Assembly: GCA_964593065.1 (NCBI GenBank)
Contig: CAZQGO010000001.1
Span: forward strand, 62,001 to 126,000
DNA length: 64,000 bases
Origin: CAZQGO01 sp964593065
GTDB lineage: Bacteria > Oederibacteriota > JAAXVQ01
Direction: 5' to 3'
The position numbers and the translations under genes were made by a program. Of this stretch, positions 40,861 through 50,257 are shown piece after piece (positions within the stretch are counted from its first letter, which is position 1; every line of letters starts with the position of its first letter). The notes beneath the pieces were generated by a model. The model saw only the letters and a program-made list of their open reading frames with translations, was not told where the DNA came from and searched no databases.

Positions 40861-41643
40861 TTAAACGGCTCTTTGCAGACGTTGCACAGACAGGGCCCTG
40901 CCGGAAGCGGGATCCGCATTGACCAAAACGGCGTTCAACCAGGGACGGCCGGTGGCCGGAGAAAAACGGGAAGGCATGCTGTAGAGAAAGCGGTGCAGTG
41001 CATCCTCTTTTTCAATGCCGATGACCGAATCCCGGCCGCCGGTCATGCCCACATCCGTCAAGTAGGCGGTGCCGCGCGGCAGAATTTCTTCATCCGCGGT
41101 CTGCACGTGGGTGTGGGAACCAATGACCGCCGTGGCCAGACCGTCCAGGTACCAGCCCAGGGCGCGCTTTTCGGAAGTCACTTCGGCGTGAAAATCAACG
41201 AAACATAGCGGCGTTTCCTGCCGCAGTCTTTTCAGGATTTCCTGGCCCGCGACAAAGGGGTTTTCCAGGTGATGCATGTAAACGCGACCTTCCAAATTCA
41301 GCACGCCGATTTTCATTTCCGTTGTACCGGCCGTAAAAACGCCCCAGCCCCGTCCCGGCACACCCGCCGGGTAGTTGGCCGGCCGTAACAGCCGCGGCTC
41401 TAAGTCCAGGTAATCCAGGATTTGTTTCTTGTCCCAGATATGGTTGCCGCTGGTTAAAACGTCCGCGCCCGCGGCGAAAAGTTCCTGGGCGATTTCGGGT
41501 GTCAACCCGAACCCCCCGGCGGCGTTTTCCGCATTGAGAATGACAAAGTCCGGCGCGTGCTCGCTTCGGATTGCCGGCAGGAGATCGCTAAACGCCCGCC
41601 GCCCCGGATGGCCGATGACGTCACCGATGAAGAGAATCTTCAT
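40861..41643 (-). CDS. ymdB: YmdB-type metallophosphoesterase (TIGR00282)
   Basis: The 260-residue protein has the YmdB signatures: FIGDVIGHPGRRAF with metal-binding Asp, LNAENAAGGFGLTPE, LTSGNHIWDKK, CFVDFHAEVTSEKRA and VIGSHTHVQTADE. YmdB is a di-iron phosphodiesterase acting on cyclic 2',3'- and 3',5'-nucleotides, linked to biofilm and motility in Bacillus. It lies 6 bases behind rny, the conserved neighbour pair of many genomes. Confidence 0.93.
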   Translation of the reverse strand: MKILFIGDVIGHPGRRAFSDLLPAIRSEHAPDFVILNAENAAGGFGLTPEIAQELFAAGADVLTSGNHIWDKKQILDYLDLEPRLLRPANYPAGVPGRGWGVFTAGTTEMKIGVLNLEGRVYMHHLENPFVAGQEILKRLRQETPLCFVDFHAEVTSEKRALGWYLDGLATAVIGSHTHVQTADEEILPRGTAYLTDVGMTGGRDSVIGIEKEDALHRFLYSMPSRFSPATGRPWLNAVLVNADPASGRALSVQRLQRAV

Positions 41644-41649
41644 GATGGC

Positions 41650-43212
41650 CTACTTCGCGTATTCCACCGCCCGGGATTCCCGGATCACGGTGATTTTAAT
41701 CTGGCCGGGATATTCCAATTCCTCTTCCACCTTCTTGGAAATATCCTTGGCGAGCATGATGGCTTCCTCATCGGAGATTTTATTCTCCTCGACGATGATC
41801 CGCAATTCCCGCCCGGCCTGGATGGCATAGGCCTTGGCCACGCCCGTGAAGGCTAAGGAGATGTCCTCCAGCCGTTTCAGGCGGCGGATGTAGGTTTCGA
41901 TGTTTTCCCGCCGGGCGCCGGGCCGGGAAGCGGAAATGGCATCCGCGGCTTGGACCAGCACCGCCTCCAGGCTCTGGAAATCCACCTCTCCGTGGTGGGC
42001 GGCGATGCAATGGACCACGGAGGGGGGCTCGTTGTATTTGGTGGCCAGATCCGCGCCGATGGCCGCATGCCCTCCTTCCACCTCGTGGTCCACGGCTTTG
42101 CCCAGGTCATGCAGCAGGCCGGCACGGGCGGCCAGGGCGGCGTCCGCCTTGAGTTCCGCCGCCATGGCTCCGGCCAAGTGGGAAACCTCGATGGCATGCT
42201 GCAGCACGTTCTGTCCGAAGCTGGTCCGGAAGCGCAAACGGCCCAGCAGGCGCAGCAGTTCGGGATGGAGGCCGGTGACGCCGCAGCTTAAGACGGCCTG
42301 CTCGGCGCTCTCCTTGATCATTTGTTCGACTTCGGCCTTGGATTTGGCCACGACTTCCTCGATGCGGGCGGGATGAATGCGCCCGTCGGTCAGCAGTTTT
42401 TCCAAGGATAGGCGCGCGATCTCACGCCGGACCATGTCAAAGCAGGAAATGATCACCGCCTCGGGGGTGTCGTCCACGATCAGGTCCACGCCGGTGGCCG
42501 TCTCCAGCGCGCGGATATTGCGCCCTTCGCGCCCGATAATCCGGCCTTTCATCTCTTCGTTGGGCAGGGGCACCACCGAAATCGCGGTTTCGATGGTGTG
42601 TTCGTAGGCGGAACGTTGAATCGCCATGGTAATAATGCGCTTGGCCTTTCGATCCGCATTTTCCTTGGCCTCATCCTCGATTTGTTTGATCATGCGGGCG
42701 GCGTCATGGCGGGCCTCGTTGGTCATGGTTTCGACCAGGAGTTTCTTGGCGCCTTCCGCCGTCAGGCCGGAGATTTTTTCCAGCTTGTTTTTCTGTTCGT
42801 CGATTAACGCCTGTAACTGGTTTTCCTTGTTTTGCAGCTGGCCCAAGGACGTTTTCAAATTTTCTTCACGCTGCTGTTGCTCGCGATCCCGGGTATCCAG
42901 CAGTTCCATGCGGCGATCCAGGGTGGTCTCTTTTTGCATCAGACGGCTTTCCATGGCCTGCAATTCCTGCCTGCGCACCCGGGTTTTTTCCTCGAATTCA
43001 ATCCTTTCTTTGTAAAGCTTGTCCTTGGCCTCCATATCGAGCTCGCGCCGCAGGGTCTCAATCTCCCTTTGGGCATCCGTGAGAATTCGCTGGGCTTGGG
43101 ATTCGGCGGAGGCAATGATTTTTTCAGCGGAACGTTTGCGCAGAAAATATCCCAGGCTGAAACCGGCGCCCAGGACGATCAACAACAGCACGATAATTTG
43201 GGCAAGGGACAT
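41650..43212 (-). CDS. rny: Ribonuclease Y
   Basis: RNase Y is a membrane-anchored endonuclease that starts mRNA decay. The 520-residue protein has one N-terminal membrane segment (IIVLLLIVLGAGFSLGYFL), a long coiled coil (about 25-200), a KH domain with VVPLPNEEMKGRIIGREGRN and an HD domain with LLHDLGKAVDHEVEGGHA. ATG follows AAGGAGG. It begins about 290 bases downstream of a consensus promoter with a long structured leader, which suggests control at the RNA level. Confidence 0.96.
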   Translation of the reverse strand: MSLAQIIVLLLIVLGAGFSLGYFLRKRSAEKIIASAESQAQRILTDAQREIETLRRELDMEAKDKLYKERIEFEEKTRVRRQELQAMESRLMQKETTLDRRMELLDTRDREQQQREENLKTSLGQLQNKENQLQALIDEQKNKLEKISGLTAEGAKKLLVETMTNEARHDAARMIKQIEDEAKENADRKAKRIITMAIQRSAYEHTIETAISVVPLPNEEMKGRIIGREGRNIRALETATGVDLIVDDTPEAVIISCFDMVRREIARLSLEKLLTDGRIHPARIEEVVAKSKAEVEQMIKESAEQAVLSCGVTGLHPELLRLLGRLRFRTSFGQNVLQHAIEVSHLAGAMAAELKADAALAARAGLLHDLGKAVDHEVEGGHAAIGADLATKYNEPPSVVHCIAAHHGEVDFQSLEAVLVQAADAISASRPGARRENIETYIRRLKRLEDISLAFTGVAKAYAIQAGRELRIIVEENKISDEEAIMLAKDISKKVEEELEYPGQIKITVIRESRAVEYAK

Positions 43213-43296
43213 GACTACGTCCTCCTTCGGGACGGGGCGGAGGACGGGAACTGGAGGAGGGAAAAAAATCGTTAACGGGGTGGGGAGGGGATTAAC

Positions 43297-43342
43297 GGCA
43301 TAAGACCCGATTTAACGCGGGCCGGTACGCACTGGTTATGCC
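43297..43342 (-). promoter_or_regulatory. Hairpin in the rny leader
   Basis: GGCATAA (43336-43342 on the minus strand) pairs with TTATGCC (43297-43303), with CCCG/CGGG as an inner stem. It lies between the large paired element and the rny start. It is not followed by a T run, so a terminator is unlikely. Confidence 0.4.
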
Positions 43343-43346
43343 TCCA

Positions 43347-43506
43347 TAAAATACTTCCGCGACTCTGGATGCATTTTTAGGCAGGCCCGAGATCCCTCAT
43401 GGAATCCACCCATATATTACAGTCCAACTTACAGCCGCCGCAAGGCGTCTGCTCCCGAAAATTCCGCCACGAAATATATTTTTACGGTCTGTTTTCAGAC
43501 CGGCTT
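43347..43506 (-). promoter_or_regulatory. Long structured 5' leader of rny
   Basis: Read on the minus strand from the predicted start near 43507, the transcript opens with a perfect hairpin GGTCTG-AAAA-CAGACC (43486-43501). Then about 16 base pairs join 43466-43484 to 43347-43363, closing a domain of about 137 bases; it has four G-U pairs that would be mismatches on the opposite strand, which argues for a minus-strand RNA. Inside is a hairpin CGCC-TTGC-GGCG. By analogy with the E. coli rne 5' leader, this may be a cleavage site that lets RNase Y control its own mRNA. Confidence 0.5.
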
Positions 43507-43513
43507 GAAAACC

Positions 43514-43542
43514 ATTATAATCAGCGTTCAGAACGATGTCAA
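43514..43542 (-). promoter_or_regulatory. Perfect consensus promoter ahead of the rny leader
   Basis: On the minus strand TTGACA (43537-43542), 17 bases, TATAAT (43514-43519): all 12 positions match the consensus. It starts 6 bases beyond the T run of the 6S-like RNA and would initiate near 43507. Confidence 0.8.
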
Positions 43543-43547
43543 GGATG

Positions 43548-43719
43548 AAAAAAACCCGCGATGCCGTGTGCAGCGACTCTTCGAACCCTCTTACCAGGTG
43601 GGCACCGAAGGACAGGAATTTAGCTTTCCCCCGAAGGGGCGCACCTTCCAGCCTGACACGGTTCCCGATAAAAAGGTGTTGGCTCGAATAAATGTCGCGA
43701 CATCACCAACATCGCAGGC
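43548..43719 (-). ncRNA. ssrS: Probable 6S RNA
   Basis: About 172 bases on the minus strand. The 5' end CCTGCGATG (43710-43718) pairs with CATCGCGGG (43555-43563), closing the whole molecule, and is followed by seven T (43548-43554) as a terminator. Inside are GAGCCAACAC, GGGAACC, GTGCCCACCTGG and GCTGCACACGGC, which I recall from 6S RNAs of Deltaproteobacteria and related groups. The length, single closing stem, promoter of its own and position ahead of rny (a known 6S neighbourhood) all fit. 6S RNA holds the housekeeping RNA polymerase in stationary phase. I could not check it against a covariance model. Confidence 0.68.
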
Positions 43720-43725
43720 ATTTAT

Positions 43726-43754
43726 GGTATAGCACATTTCCCGGGGTATTTCAA
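43726..43754 (-). promoter_or_regulatory. Promoter of the 6S-like RNA
   Basis: On the minus strand TTGAAA (43749-43754), 17 bases, TATACC (43726-43731) preceded by TG at the extended -10 position. The start would fall at about 43719, on the first bases of the closing stem. Confidence 0.6.
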
Positions 43755-43793
43755 TTCGCGGATTGGGAATCGACTCTTTGCTATTTACAGGCC

Positions 43794-43821
43794 TTGAAAA
43801 TATCGCTATACTAACTATAAT
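43794..43821 (+). promoter_or_regulatory. Promoter of the Thr/Pro-repeat surface protein
   Basis: TTGAAA at 43794-43799 and TATAAT at 43816-43821 with a 16-base spacer. The leader would be about 88 bases before the ATG at 43916. Confidence 0.6.
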
Positions 43822-43915
43822 AGTGGAATTCTAAGCATTTTTATCCGCTTTCAACTCCGGAGCATAGGAAGTAGTACGAATAATAATTCCTTTCCAAAAC
43901 AAGGCTGTGGCTGGC

Positions 43916-44587
43916 ATGCGAAAACAAATGAGGCGAATAGGGGGTTTGGGGGCTATTTTTTGCCTGGCGGGCTTTGTCCCGGCCTGGGCAGCCAACTTTT
44001 GGTTCGATGACCTGACCGGCACGGCCGGCAGCCAACCCATTGCCTGGGTGGACGAGACCCAGGATAATGCCTACGACGCGGACATTGCTTTCTCCTATAC
44101 TCCTTCTTATGCCGCCATCACACGAACGGCCGAAAGCACGTCGGGCAAGGTGCTTTCTCCTGCCTCGAGTTGCGACGTCAGCACATACAATATGGTAGAG
44201 GTGAGCGTGGTCGGGATTTCACCCGCCACGACCTGGAAAATTGGCATTGAGGAAGTCGGGTCCGCGACCTATTGGGATTTAAATGCCAGCACCTCGGAAA
44301 CCGGAACCTTCGCCTTTGATTACTCCGCCGTCACCGGTTGGTCCGGTGTACATGATTTTTACGTGCGCTTGACTGTGGAAGGGGGAGGCGGCGCCTACAT
44401 CGTCGTGGATTTTGTCAGAGTGTGCGATGATGCTGCGACTCCCACGCCCACGAATTCACCCACACCGACCTGGACGGAAACACACACGCCGACCTGGACG
44501 GAAACGCACACGCCGACCTGGACGGAAACGCCCACGCCGACCTGGACGGAAACGCACACGCCGACCTGGACACCCACGCACTCGCCG
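43916..44587 (+). CDS. Thr/Pro-repeat surface protein, 5' part (up to the assembly gap)
   Basis: A signal peptide (MRKQMRRIGGLGAIF to about AWA) is followed by a beta-rich domain of about 145 residues (FWFDDLTGTAGSQPIAWVD to VVDFVRVCDD) that looks like a jelly-roll, carbohydrate-binding-like module. Then a linker of PTWTETHT octads starts and runs into the gap. A GTG at 43907 is also possible. The frame before the gap differs from the frame after it only because the N count is arbitrary; removing a 55-base duplicated flank joins both parts in one frame (see findings), giving a protein of about 1496 residues. Confidence 0.75.
44464..44587 (+). repeat. 24-base tandem repeat coding PTWTETHT octads
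   Basis: The unit CCGACCTGGACGGAAACGCA plus four bases recurs about five times with few changes and codes an 8-residue Thr/Pro/Trp repeat. It is a coding low-complexity repeat, not a CRISPR, since units are contiguous without spacers. It caused the assembly gap that follows. Confidence 0.85.
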
Positions 44588-44687
44588 NNNNNNNNNNNNN
44601 NNNNNNNNNNNNNNNNNNNNNNNNNNNNNNNNNNNNNNNNNNNNNNNNNNNNNNNNNNNNNNNNNNNNNNNNNNNNNNNNNNNNNNN
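44588..44687. other. Assembly gap (100 N)
   Basis: Exactly 100 N, a conventional scaffold gap. The 55 bases before it (44533-44587) are identical to the 55 bases after it (44688-44742), which suggests that the contigs overlap by one 55-mer. Confidence 0.97.
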
Positions 44688-47600
44688 CACGCCGACCTGG
44701 ACGGAAACGCACACGCCGACCTGGACACCCACGCACTCGCCGACCTTGACGCCGACGGGTACCCCTTCGCCTGCGGCGGACAGTTATATCCAACCCAACA
44801 CCGCGGATGCCTTCCAGACTCAAAAATATGAATATCTTGTTCTGCCCAAGTCACAAGGCGACATCGACACGGTTTACATCGATATCCCGGGCGGCTGGGC
44901 CGTGCCGGAAACACCCGCTTCGAACATTCTTTCCGGCACGGTAACCTTCTCCGGGGAGAGGATCGTGATCAGTTATTCGCCTCCCTGGTCCTTCGGTTCT
45001 TTTGACAGCATTACCTTGACGGCGACCGCTCCCGGGACCGGTGGCATGTATTATTGGAGCGCCTACCTCAATGACGGCACTTATGCTGCGACCACCCCGT
45101 CCAATAAAAGCCAGATCGTGGAGGTTTTCACCCTGACCGCCACGCCGACGCGCAGCCCTACCCGTACGCCGACCTCGACGCCGAGCCATTCCCCGACCTC
45201 GACACCGACGTGGACGGAAACCACCACGCCGACCTTCACGCCTTCGCATACGCCGAGCTGGACTCCGACCTCCTCGCCGACGTTCACCTTCACGCCGACG
45301 TGGTCGGAAACGCAAACGCCGACCGCCACGCCTTCATTCACACCGAGCTGGACACCGACACCAACGCCGACCTTCACCTCCACACCGAGTTGGACGCCGA
45401 CGTCCACGCCGAGCCACACGCCCACGTTCACGCCGAGCTGGACACCGACACCTACGCCGACCTTCACGTACACGCCGAGCTGGACGCCGACGTCCACGCC
45501 GAGCCACACGCTCACGTTCACGCCGAGCTGGACACCGACCTCCACCCCATCCTTCACTGCCACCGCCACTCCGACTGGAACGCCGACCTCTACCCCGAGT
45601 TTTACGCCCACCCATACGGAATCCGTGACCGAAACACCGACGCACACCTCCACGGCTACGCCTTCGGCGACCGCAACCCATACGTCCACGACCACTCCCA
45701 CGCCGTTCCCGGCCGCCGATGCTTTTATCTCTCCCAATTCATCCCTGACCGGGCAGACTCTGAATTACGAATATCAGGTCAACGCCACCTCCCCGGGCGA
45801 CATTTCCACCTTGTACCTGTCCATCCCCGGGGGCTGGTCCGTTCCCCTGACGCCGTCTTCCAACCTCCTGGGCGGGCTGGTTTCCTTCGCCGGGAATCAA
45901 ATCGTCATCTCCTACGGCACGCCCTGGTCTGCCGGGTCCTGGGACAGCATCACCCTGACGGCGACAGCGCCCGGCGCGGGAGGGACCTATTACTGGAATT
46001 CGTATTTAAACGACGGGACCTATCAAGCCCGCACTCCGGCCACCAAGAGCCAGGTCGTGGTTCTTTATCCCTCCACCATCACCATCACGCCCACCTTCTC
46101 GCCCACGGCCACGCCTTCCGCCACGCTGACGGCCTCGCCCACGGACACGCCCACCCACACTCCGACTTCGACTCCGACCCACACTCCGTCTTCCACCTGG
46201 ACTCCGACCTCGTCCCCGACTTCGACCCAGACTCCGACTCAGACTCCGACCTCGTCCCCGACGTTCACCTCCACTCCCACCTCGACTCCTACCCATACGC
46301 CCACCTTTACGGCCACCTGGACGCCCAGCTGGACGCCGACGCACACGTCCACGGGAACAGCGACGTCCACGGCCACGCCGACCCACACGTCCACGGCCAC
46401 GCCGACCTTTACCGCCACCCTGACGGCGACTCCGACCGTTTCCGCCACCTTTACCGCCACGGCCACCGTCACCGCCACCATAACGCCGGCCGCGGAAGCC
46501 TTTATCGACCCCAACACATCCTTGGTCGCCGAGAACCGGTACTATGAGTACCGGGTGGATGCCATTTCCCTCGGACAGATCGATACGCTGTATTTGACCA
46601 TTCCCAGCGGCTGGTCCGTGCCGGTGACTCCCGCCTCCGCGATCCAGGGAGGACTCGTCTCTTTCGCCGGGAATCAAATCGTGGTCAGCTATGCCGCGCC
46701 ATGGGCTCTGGGAGCCCACGATTACATTACCCTCACCGCGACCGCGCCCGGAACCGGCGGCACCTATTATTGGAGCTCTTATTTGAACGACGGCACCTAT
46801 CAAACCCAGACGGCCGCCACCAAGAGTCAGGCCGTCCTCGTCGTGACACCGACCCTGACTGCCACGGCGACCGTCACGCCCACCCTCACCGTGTCCCCGA
46901 CGGCCACGCCGACGGACACGCCCGTGCACACCCGGACGGTCACGCCGACGGATACGCCCACGCACACGCCCACTTCCACCCCCACGCACACCCCCACACC
47001 TACGCCGACCGTCACGTCGACGGCGACGCCCTCCTTTACACCCACGGCAACGCCCTCCTCCACGCCGACGGCGACCCCCTCGGCCACGGCGAGTTCCACC
47101 TGGACGGTGACCTTCACGCCCACCTGGACGGCGACCTTCACCCCGACCGCGACGCCGTCCGCTACCGCCAGCTCCACGCCCAGCCATACGCCGACGCAGA
47201 CCCTGACCGTCACGCCGACCGTGACGGAGACTTCGACCCCCACGCCGACGCAGACCCCGACCGTCACCCCCACGGGCTCGCCGACGCAGACCCCGACGGC
47301 CACGCCGACCTTCACCCATACCGTGACCCTGACGCCATCGGCCACGGTCACCATGACCGCGACCATCACGCCTACGGCCACGCAAACGCCGGTGTATCAG
47401 CTGGTGCCCATCGCCCCCAATGAGTATTTCAACCCCGGCGTGCCCCCGGGCTGGGCCGGAAACGTCACGCCCGCGGTTGCCGGCTATCCCGTGAGCATCA
47501 CTATCCGCCTGCTGGATTTGAATACGTATCAGCTGGTGCCGGTCAATGACACCATCTTGCTCAGCACTTCGGCCAATGCCAACCAGGTGCGGAATTTCCC

Positions 47601-48561
47601 GAACCAGATCGCCTTGACCGGGGGTCAGGCGGTGCTGGCACCCATTTTCATGGAGCCGGGTCTGACCTATACGGTTACGGCCGACCATCCGGCCTACCAG
47701 GCTGGCACCTCACGGCCCATCCCCTGCAATGCCGGCGCCTTCGCCCAAAACCCCTATCTGCAGGTGAGCCACCTTTCCTTGGCGCCGGTCACGGCCGCGC
47801 AGGGGGAAGCAAACGTGAACATGCTCGCCCTGCGCATCACCAATCCGAACTCGCCGGGTTCAGCCCTGTATAATCTGCGGGGGCTGACGCTGACGGTCCA
47901 GGACCGAAACGGCGCGCCGGTGGCGGCCGCCGGAACGCTGGTCCGGCTGACGCTGCTCGAGGCGCCGGGCAACAGTCGAGTAAGCAGCATAAGCGCCCTG
48001 CCGGCCTCGGAACGAGTCTATCTCCCCGTGGCCTATCAGCAGGTGCTGGTCCATCCCCAGGAGACCCGGGAATTGTGGCTGCAACTGGACTTGAGCTCCA
48101 CCGTCCCGGTCGACTCCCTGCGCCTGCTGCTGGCGGCCGCCCCAGACTGTGACGCGCAATTTTTGGATGGAACATCGATGCAGGTGCAGGCGGCTCCGGG
48201 AGACGCCTTCCCCATGGTTTCGGACAGCGTGGCGATACGAGCCAGGGCCCTGGCGGAATCCTACATCAACTATCCCAATCCCTTTGCCGCCGGCCGGCAA
48301 TTCACGACCCTCGAGTATTATCTCGAGCAGGACGCGACGGTCAGCCTCAAGATCTATTCCATCGTCGGGGAACCGGTGCGGGTCCTGCTGGAGGAAACGC
48401 GCCAGTCTCCCGCCAGCGGCACGTTCCACATTCCGTGGGACGGACGCAACGGCTCCGGACAGGTCGTCTTAAACGGCGTGTACTTCGCGGTGTTGACCGT
48501 GAAACCCGCGGCGGGCGGGGAAACCCGCTCCTTGATGCTGAAAATCGCGGTGATCAAGTGA
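44688..48561 (+). CDS. Thr/Pro-repeat surface protein, 3' part, with FlgD-like C-terminus
   Basis: Three copies of a module of about 117 residues (each with YEYxV, DIDTxYLxIPxGWxVP, SFAGNQIVISY, TLTATAPGxGGxYYWxSYLNDGTY) lie at about 44770-45126, 45712-46060 and 46490-46840. They are separated by long linkers of TPTxTPS repeats of 140-190 residues that should be stiff and perhaps O-glycosylated. A unique domain (47395-48250) follows, and the end is a FlgD-type Ig domain: YPNPFAAGRQFTTLEYYL, ATVSLKIYSIVGEPVRVLL, DGRNGSGQVVLNGVYFAVL. Such domains often act as C-terminal anchors or sorting signals, in keeping with the PorV-like protein encoded next. An adhesin or surface-layer function is inferred. 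Confidence 0.78.
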
Positions 48562-48616
48562 GGCCCGGCGGAAATTTGGCTGGGACCGCACTCACCCCTG
48601 CAGGCGAGGTTGAAGC

Positions 48617-50206
48617 ATGATGCGCAAGGGAATACCCCTGGTCCTGTGCGCGTGGCTGCTGGGTTTACCGGCCGCAGGAGCGGCCGCTACCCCGGATGCC
48701 GGCACGCAGAATCCTCTGGAGCTGGGCGCCGGCGCCCGGGCCCTGGCCCTTTCCGGCGCCTACAGCGCAGCGGCCGATGATGTCACGGCGTTGGTATGGA
48801 ATTCCGCAGGCTTGGCGCGCATGGACCAGATCCAAGTGGCGGCCATGCACATCAACCTTTTTTACGACACCCCCTATGATTTCGTGGGCCTGGCGTATCC
48901 GCTCCTGGACTGGGGAACGTTTGCCCTGGGGGCCATGCGCCTGGCCACCGGCGGCATCATTCTGCGGGACGAGCGCAGCTACCTCGTGGGCGCCTCCGAA
49001 GGCAACTACGAACTGCGCGAATTTCTCCTGGGCTACGGCCGCGAACTCCCGTGGGGGTTCGCCCTCGGGACCGCGGTCAAGATCGACCAACAACGCCTGC
49101 TGGGAAATTTCACGGCCGGCGTGGGCCTGGACCTGGGAGTGCAGTACCGTTTTCCCAAGGAACTGGCCCAAACTCTCGGCGTGGGTTTGGCCTGGGACCA
49201 GCTCGTCCTGGGGGTGCAGGCGCAGAACGTCGTGGGCTCCCGCCTGCGCCTGGATCAGGAAACGGACATTCTGCCCTTGAACGTCTCTCCGGGCTTGGCC
49301 TATACGCTGGATCTTCACGACGGGCTGAAGCAAAAGATATTACTCGTCGGCGGGATGGAAAAATCGACCTGGCGCGCCTGGCGGTGGCGCGCCGGGCTGG
49401 AGTACCGGATCTATGACCTGTTGGCCTTGCGCGGAGGTTTTCAGAGCGACGCCTGGACGGCCGGGGCGGGTTTGAGCTACGCCGGGCTGGAAGTGGACTA
49501 CGCTTTAGCCGGGCAGGAATTGGGATTGAGCCACCGCTTCTCCTTAGCGTACCGTTTCGGACCCTCGGTGAGCGAACAGCTTCGGGAACGGGAACGCCGC
49601 CGGCAGGAGGAACTGGACCGCGAGGCCGAGCGGCGGGCCCAGGCCGCTGTAGCCAAGGCGCGCGAGGAAATGGAAAGCGAATTGAAGAACAGCGAGCAGC
49701 GCTACCGCCGCGAGCGCCGGGCGCTGTTGGCCAACCAGGAGCGACTGCTGTCCCGGCAGAAAAACCGCTTGGCTCAGGAACACCGCACGGAATTGGACCG
49801 CGAATATTTCAAAGCCCTGCATTATTTTCTGGGCATCAAGGATTACCTCGCGAAAAGATACCGTCAGGCCCTCACGGAATTCGAAACCGTAGCCAAGTTC
49901 GATCCCCAGTACATGGAGCTGCCGTACTACCTGGCGCGGGCCCGTCAGATGGCCACCGGGCAGGCCACGGTCATGAGCGAAGCCAGCCTGCAGCTGTACT
50001 ACCAGGGCATCGACCTGTATATCGAAAATGACTTCGCCCAGGCCATCGCCGTCTGGAAGAAAATTCTCCAGCAGGAACCGAACAACTTGATGGTCCTCCG
50101 CAATATCGAGGAAGCCCAGGGGCGCCTGGACGCGCTGCAAAGTGCCGAAGCCCAAGGCGAGATCCAGCCCGGAGCCGCGCCGTCCGCCCCGGAGGAAAAA
50201 CGGTAG
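48617..50206 (+). CDS. PorV/PorQ-like outer-membrane protein with coiled-coil and TPR tail
   Basis: The 529-residue protein has a signal peptide (to about AAGAAA), then the PorV/PorQ-like start LELGAGARALALSGAYSAAADDVTALVWNSAGLA, and a barrel of about 290 residues (ending SLAYRFGPS). Unlike PorV it continues into a long charged coiled coil (about 318-395) and TPR-type helices (about 395-510), which must be periplasmic. PorV-type proteins receive secreted proteins with C-terminal signals at the outer membrane. It lies 55 bases behind the FlgD-ended surface protein, so a secretion or anchoring partnership is likely. No other type IX secretion genes are in the window. Confidence 0.75.
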   Translation: MMRKGIPLVLCAWLLGLPAAGAAATPDAGTQNPLELGAGARALALSGAYSAAADDVTALVWNSAGLARMDQIQVAAMHINLFYDTPYDFVGLAYPLLDWGTFALGAMRLATGGIILRDERSYLVGASEGNYELREFLLGYGRELPWGFALGTAVKIDQQRLLGNFTAGVGLDLGVQYRFPKELAQTLGVGLAWDQLVLGVQAQNVVGSRLRLDQETDILPLNVSPGLAYTLDLHDGLKQKILLVGGMEKSTWRAWRWRAGLEYRIYDLLALRGGFQSDAWTAGAGLSYAGLEVDYALAGQELGLSHRFSLAYRFGPSVSEQLRERERRRQEELDREAERRAQAAVAKAREEMESELKNSEQRYRRERRALLANQERLLSRQKNRLAQEHRTELDREYFKALHYFLGIKDYLAKRYRQALTEFETVAKFDPQYMELPYYLARARQMATGQATVMSEASLQLYYQGIDLYIENDFAQAIAVWKKILQQEPNNLMVLRNIEEAQGRLDALQSAEAQGEIQPGAAPSAPEEKR

Positions 50207-50257
50207 TCAACCCCGCGGCGTCCGCGGGCACGCCGCCGGAGGAAAGGAAACCCGTTC

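Noticed and set aside
43505..43732. A 75-residue plus-strand ORF over the 6S-like RNA
   Set aside because: It lacks a ribosome-binding site and runs across two minus-strand promoters and a terminator.
44464..44760. CRISPR array
   Set aside because: The 24-base units are contiguous, in frame with a Thr/Pro-rich protein, and have no spacers.
46006..47688. A 560-residue Arg/Gly-rich ORF on the minus strand
   Set aside because: It is the antisense image of the TPT repeats, with biased composition and no start signal.
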